A stretch of 13,736 bases of DNA from Methanosarcinales archaeon. GTDB lineage: Archaea > Halobacteriota > Methanosarcinia > Methanotrichales > Methanotrichaceae. The notes under the pieces are model-generated. The model had not been told where the DNA came from. It worked only from the letters and a program-made list of their open reading frames with translations, and did not search any database. Where the stretch lies: positions 1 to 13,736 of the forward strand of contig JAAEEW010000123.1 of the NCBI GenBank assembly GCA_013415595.1, in the 5' to 3' direction. The position numbers and the translations under genes are program-made. Numbering within the stretch: the first letter of the stretch is position 1; every line of letters starts with the position of its first letter. Shown here piece after piece: positions 12,977 through 13,736 of the stretch.

Positions 12977-13736
12977 TCACTTCAGGCTTCGAGGGCGGCT
13001 CTCAGGCCACCTTCTCGAAGGCATCCTTTCCGGCACCGCACTCCGGACACATCCAGTCGTCCGGCAGGTCTTCGAAGGCCGTGCCGGGAGCAACGCCGCC
13101 GTCCGGGTCTCCCTTCTCAGGATCGTAGACGTAACCGCAAACTGTACAGGTATATTTGTCCAAGGCCCATAACCTCCTTCAATAACTATTAAAGGTTCAC
13201 CGCTCGATATGTAGCTTTCCAGAACCTCTTTTATCTTCTTGCTGCGATCGATCTTCCCCGGCTCCAGGCCCCGGTACCCCTGGTCGAAGGTGGGCATATC
13301 CCGCCGGTAGAAGACCCCCAGGGGGATCTGGGCTTCAGAGTTGTAGTCCCACTCCCTGGCCTTCTTCAGGGCGGCGGTGTAGCTGGTGGGGTCGTGGTCG
13401 TCCAGCTCGTACACCCGCTGGTTGTAGTAGGCGTACATGTTGTAGAAGGTGGCGCAGACCTGCAGCACGTCCACGAAGGAGAATCCCCGGTGCATGATGG
13501 CCTCCCTGAACAGGGACTTCAAGAGCTCGATGCCGTGGGAGTAGCCCCGGGAAACGAAGGTGGCGCCGGAGGACAGGACCAGCTCCAGGGGGTTGATGGG
13601 CAGCTCACCGGAGCCGGAGGGCGTGGACCGTCCCTGGACTCCCAGGGGCGAGGTGGGGGTGTACTGGCCGGTGGTCAGGCCGTAGACCCGGTTGTCGTGG
13701 ACGATCAGGGTTATGTCCACGTTTCTCTTGGCGGCG
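12977..13736 (-). CDS. 2-oxoacid:ferredoxin oxidoreductase beta subunit (partial; true C-terminus uncertain)
   Basis: The gene enters from the right edge; the visible part starts AAKRNVDITLIVHDN and continues VYGLTTGQYTPTSPLG, the region just after the thiamine diphosphate motif in KorB/PorB-type subunits. Then come ATFVSRGYSHGIELL, the RGFSFVDVLQVCATFYN stretch and IPLGVFYRRDMPTFDQ, all typical. Such enzymes convert 2-oxoacids and CoA to acyl-CoA with reduced ferredoxin, or the reverse in methanogens; the substrate is not clear. The family would be expected to end near residue EVLESYISSGEP (about 13185), but no stop is present and the frame runs to 12977, covering all of rubredoxin. The last 70 or so residues look like out-of-frame translation. 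A frameshift or sequence error near 13170-13240, or a natural stop loss, is likely. Confidence 0.8.
   Translation of the reverse strand, partial: AAKRNVDITLIVHDNRVYGLTTGQYTPTSPLGVQGRSTPSGSGELPINPLELVLSSGATFVSRGYSHGIELLKSLFREAIMHRGFSFVDVLQVCATFYNMYAYYNQRVYELDDHDPTSYTAALKKAREWDYNSEAQIPLGVFYRRDMPTFDQGYRGLEPGKIDRSKKIKEVLESYISSGEPLIVIEGGYGPWTNIPVQFAVTSTILRRETRTAALLPARPSKTCRTTGCVRSAVPERMPSRRWPESRPRSLK
13002..13163 (-). CDS. rubredoxin
   Basis: A complete 53-residue rubredoxin, a small cytoplasmic one-iron electron carrier. It starts MDKYTCTVCGYVYDP and contains both metal-binding knuckles: C6-x2-C9-G and C39-PE-C42-G, with the family core GDPDGGVAPGTAFEDLPDDW (residues 18-37). The start is TTG at 13163-13161, with a strong AGGAGG (13178-13173) ribosome-binding site about nine bases upstream; the ATG in between is out of frame. 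In anaerobes rubredoxins pass electrons to superoxide reductase, rubrerythrin or flavodiiron proteins; none of these is in the window. It lies between an oxidoreductase subunit and ferritin. Odd: the oxidoreductase frame stays open through this whole gene in a different frame. Confidence 0.95.
   Translation of the reverse strand: MDKYTCTVCGYVYDPEKGDPDGGVAPGTAFEDLPDDWMCPECGAGKDAFEKVA

Noticed and set aside
13186..13194. TATA-like CTTTAATAG as a separate rubredoxin promoter
   Set aside because: It would place the transcript start at or past the rubredoxin start codon and remove its strong ribosome-binding site; co-transcription with the upstream gene fits better.

Overview
The window looks like a chromosomal segment of a GC-rich methanogenic euryarchaeon, most likely from the Methanothrix/Methanosaeta (Methanotrichales) side of the Methanosarcinales. 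The lineage is inferred from gene content: the end of a beta-RFAP synthase gene (methanopterin-type coenzyme synthesis), a GHMP-type archaeal shikimate kinase, a two-subunit-type pyruvate carboxylase B subunit, a DUF1699 protein, a geranylgeranyl-reductase-like flavoprotein, and archaeal TATA boxes with T-rich terminators. No tRNA, rRNA, CRISPR, transposase or phage gene was seen; this is mostly ordinary core genome.

Layout. 1-1331 (+): tail of beta-RFAP synthase, then an M42 aminopeptidase. A strong hairpin at 1364-1392 separates these from a leftward block. 1413-1956 (-): a UspA-type stress protein followed one base later by a 36-residue single-helix membrane protein. 2005-4096 (-): a compact four-gene unit in the order nuclease-fold-like protein, shikimate kinase, chorismate mutase, PurE; it joins two aromatic amino acid steps to a purine step. 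4310-5467 (-): an FAD-dependent reductase, preceded by a degenerate 18-bp tandem repeat that can be read as six-residue peptide repeats. 5947-6354 (-): DUF1699 protein.

6355-7079 is a 725-base stretch without a convincing gene. It holds a TATA box, a 12-bp palindrome and an 11-bp inverted repeat, and may be a long structured leader for the next genes. 7080-9732 (+): pycB and argB, which link oxaloacetate supply to arginine synthesis, ended by a hairpin plus T-rich tract. 9880-10281 (-): a small membrane protein. 10575-11648 (-): an endonuclease/exonuclease/phosphatase-family protein. 11807-12280 (+): a DUF2299-like protein with a promoter placed for a leaderless transcript. 12383-13736 (-): ferritin, a rubredoxin, and the C-terminal half of a 2-oxoacid:ferredoxin oxidoreductase beta subunit.

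Points most worth a second look: (1) the acetylglutamate kinase has Asn where the family has its N-terminal catalytic Lys; (2) the oxidoreductase reading frame has no stop where the protein should end and runs through the whole rubredoxin gene in another frame; (3) the 18-bp repeat array and its hexapeptide-repeat reading frame, which overlaps the reductase start by ATGA; (4) the possible structured leader before pycB; (5) the tiny membrane protein coupled to uspA. Several genes appear to start with TTG, supported by ribosome-binding sites or by family alignment. I did not find a clearly new multi-gene system.
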